Assembly: GCA_035302345.1 (NCBI GenBank)
Contig: DATGSS010000024.1
Location: 1 to 7,342, forward strand
Direction of reading: 5' to 3'
From: Paenalcaligenes sp035302345
GTDB taxonomy: Bacteria > Pseudomonadota > Gammaproteobacteria > Burkholderiales > Burkholderiaceae_B
Length of the DNA: 7,342 bases
Within the stretch, counting starts at the first letter, position 1, and every line of letters begins with the position of its first letter. Both the position numbers and the translations under genes were made by a program. Of the stretch, positions 6,429 to 7,342 are shown piece by piece. The notes below the pieces were generated by a model. It was not told the DNA's origin, made no database searches, and saw nothing but the letters and a program-made list of their open reading frames with translations.

Positions 6429-7142
6429 TTAGCGTTTAAAACGCAAAAAGTAGCCACGCACTGGATGCATCACATTATTTAGGGTATAGCCATCGTCACG
6501 CTCTACCAAGCGTTCTTCCACTGCCTCAAAACCGTGCTTTTGTAGTTCTCTAGAAAATCTATTTTTATAGCCACGGTTGGGATCAACCACCCATACCTCG
6601 GCACTAGGCATTGCAACACTATCTATATAACGCGCCACAAAAAAAGCGCTGTCGGGCTCATAAAGTAAATCACTACCGATGATTAGATCATATCTTTGGT
6701 AAATGGGCATCGCACCCATGTCATCAATACGATAACGCACATCATCATCGCCCCAGCGGCCATACCGATACGGTAATATGGGTAAATTATTTAATAACAA
6801 GTTACGCCGTAAAAACTCTGGAACCTTAGGGTGGTAATCACTGGCGGTGACTTGTAAAGACTGAGAATGCGCAACCAAGCTAGCTAATGCCAAGCCACAA
6901 CCTATTTCCAGTACACGCGTATCAGGTTCAATTGATTGGCTAAGTACTTCATTGGCCAAAAGCACCCCAGCGGGCCAAATCATCCCAAATAAAGGCCATA
7001 ATGCAGATGTAATACCCAAACGTTCCGCACGACCGTGAGGGTCATAAAATTGATTCCTATCTTTTAGAGTTAATAACTCAAAAGAAGGGCCTTGAGAAAA
7101 CGAAATTGTATTTAGTTTGGTCAATAGAGATTCTTTAGACAA
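6429..7142 (-). CDS. Class I SAM-dependent methyltransferase, METTL20/21-like
   Basis: This seven-beta-strand methyltransferase probably modifies a protein side chain. Motif I is VLEIGCGLA (77-85). The acidic end of strand two is in TASDYHP (Asp102). The post-II motif DLIIGSDLLYEP (152-163) has the DxxY form (Asp158-Tyr161) typical of protein lysine methyltransferases such as METTL20 and METTL21. IWPAG at 55-59 also fits that group. The substrate cannot be told from the sequence. The protein has 237 residues, a normal single-domain length. The start is uncertain. TTG at 7142 is the first plausible one after an in-frame TAA at 7157-7155 but lacks a ribosome site; TTG at 7124 is the main alternative. 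The gene is on the exporter's strand but 326 bases away, so a shared operon is unlikely. Confidence 0.85.
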   Translation of the reverse strand: MSKESLLTKLNTISFSQGPSFELLTLKDRNQFYDPHGRAERLGITSALWPLFGMIWPAGVLLANEVLSQSIEPDTRVLEIGCGLALASLVAHSQSLQVTASDYHPKVPEFLRRNLLLNNLPILPYRYGRWGDDDVRYRIDDMGAMPIYQRYDLIIGSDLLYEPDSAFFVARYIDSVAMPSAEVWVVDPNRGYKNRFSRELQKHGFEAVEERLVERDDGYTLNNVMHPVRGYFLRFKR

Positions 7143-7154
7143 TAAGAAACACAG

Positions 7155-7340
7155 TTAGATATTATCACAATCTATTGACTGCATAAGTAAGATTGATTTT
7201 CCCAAAGTCTCCTTGTAGCTCAAGGCATTTCTAAAATAGCGTTTTTCTAATGCGTTAGGTGCTGTGAGCGTTGTTCTTGCTACAGCTCGTCTTTGTTCCA
7301 GGGTGTTTCTTTTTGTCGCTCTACAGGGCAGCTTTTGCTC
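7155..7340 (-). other. Right-edge region with an open minus-strand frame, gene status unclear
   Basis: The minus-strand frame that enters at 7340 stays open for 61 codons to TAA at 7157-7155, in the same frame as the methyltransferase and four codons before its TTG. The translation is rich in Arg and Lys, has no motif I know, and only one Met, near its end. A second minus-strand frame ends at TAG 7282-7280 after about 20 codons (tail PWNKDEL) and could equally be the end of an upstream gene. A small hairpin CCTTG/CAAGG lies at 7211-7225 with no T-run. Nothing here can be called with confidence. Confidence 0.2.
7161..7169 (-). promoter_or_regulatory. Candidate extended -10 promoter of the methyltransferase gene
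   Basis: TGTGATAAT on the minus strand fits the extended -10 form TGnTATAAT with one change. The -35 region is poor. A transcript would start near 7154, only about 12 bases before the TTG at 7142, which would explain the missing Shine-Dalgarno (nearly leaderless) or point to the later TTG at 7124. Confidence 0.4.
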
Positions 7341-7342
7341 GC

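Noticed and set aside
6270..6482. Plus-strand open frame of 70 codons after the exporter operon
   Set aside because: It runs through a strong plus-strand terminator hairpin and T-run, then overlaps the end of the methyltransferase gene, and its translation resembles nothing I know.
7211..7225. Hairpin CCTTG-TAGCT-CAAGG as a terminator
   Set aside because: It has a five-base stem and no T-run on either strand.
1..7342. CRISPR array, tRNA or rRNA genes, insertion sequence or phage genes
   Set aside because: I found no regularly spaced repeats, no cloverleaf-type sequence, no transposase or integrase reading frame and no terminal inverted repeats.

Overview
The window looks like chromosomal DNA of a Gram-negative bacterium. 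It has two-membrane transport parts (an inner-membrane transporter, a periplasmic adaptor, an outer-membrane lipoprotein channel) and intrinsic terminators of the usual GC-hairpin plus T-run form. Base composition is roughly balanced between GC and AT. A betaproteobacterium of the Burkholderiales (Alcaligenaceae-like) fits the mix of genes, especially the small lipoprotein with a porin-like tail, but this is an inference from remembered families and not a firm call.

Layout. (1) Positions 3-893, plus strand: the 3' end of an ATP sulfurylase gene (sat) cut by the left edge. Its C-terminal extension is unusually long, and a clear intrinsic terminator follows. (2) 1100-2722, plus strand: a TolC/NodT-type outer-membrane efflux lipoprotein behind its own candidate promoter, which carries a palindrome between -35 and -10. 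(3) 6102 down to 2719, minus strand: a tightly packed four-gene operon in the order small lipoprotein, YtcA-like small membrane lipoprotein, HlyD/MdtN-like membrane fusion protein, FUSC/MdtO-like inner-membrane transporter. The junctions are a 1-base overlap, a 3-base gap and an 8-base overlap. (4) 6103-6428: a spacer of about 326 bases with an inverted repeat and a strong plus-strand terminator that serves no gene I can identify. (5) 7142-6429, minus strand: a class I methyltransferase of the seven-beta-strand protein-lysine type. (6) 7143-7342: a gene-poor edge with a candidate extended -10 promoter.

How the genes work together. YtcA, the fusion protein and the FUSC protein match the ytcA-mdtN-mdtO order known from E. 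coli, where mdtP (the outer-membrane factor) comes next in the same direction. Here the outer-membrane factor sits at the same place but points the opposite way, and the two genes end on one shared CTAG that is a TAG stop on both strands. Together they would form a tripartite exporter, probably for aromatic, dye-like or other small toxic compounds; the substrate cannot be read from the sequence. I see no wholly new system. The points most worth following are the inverted outer-membrane gene with its shared stop, the extra lipoprotein at the head of the operon, the long tail on Sat, and the orphan terminator.
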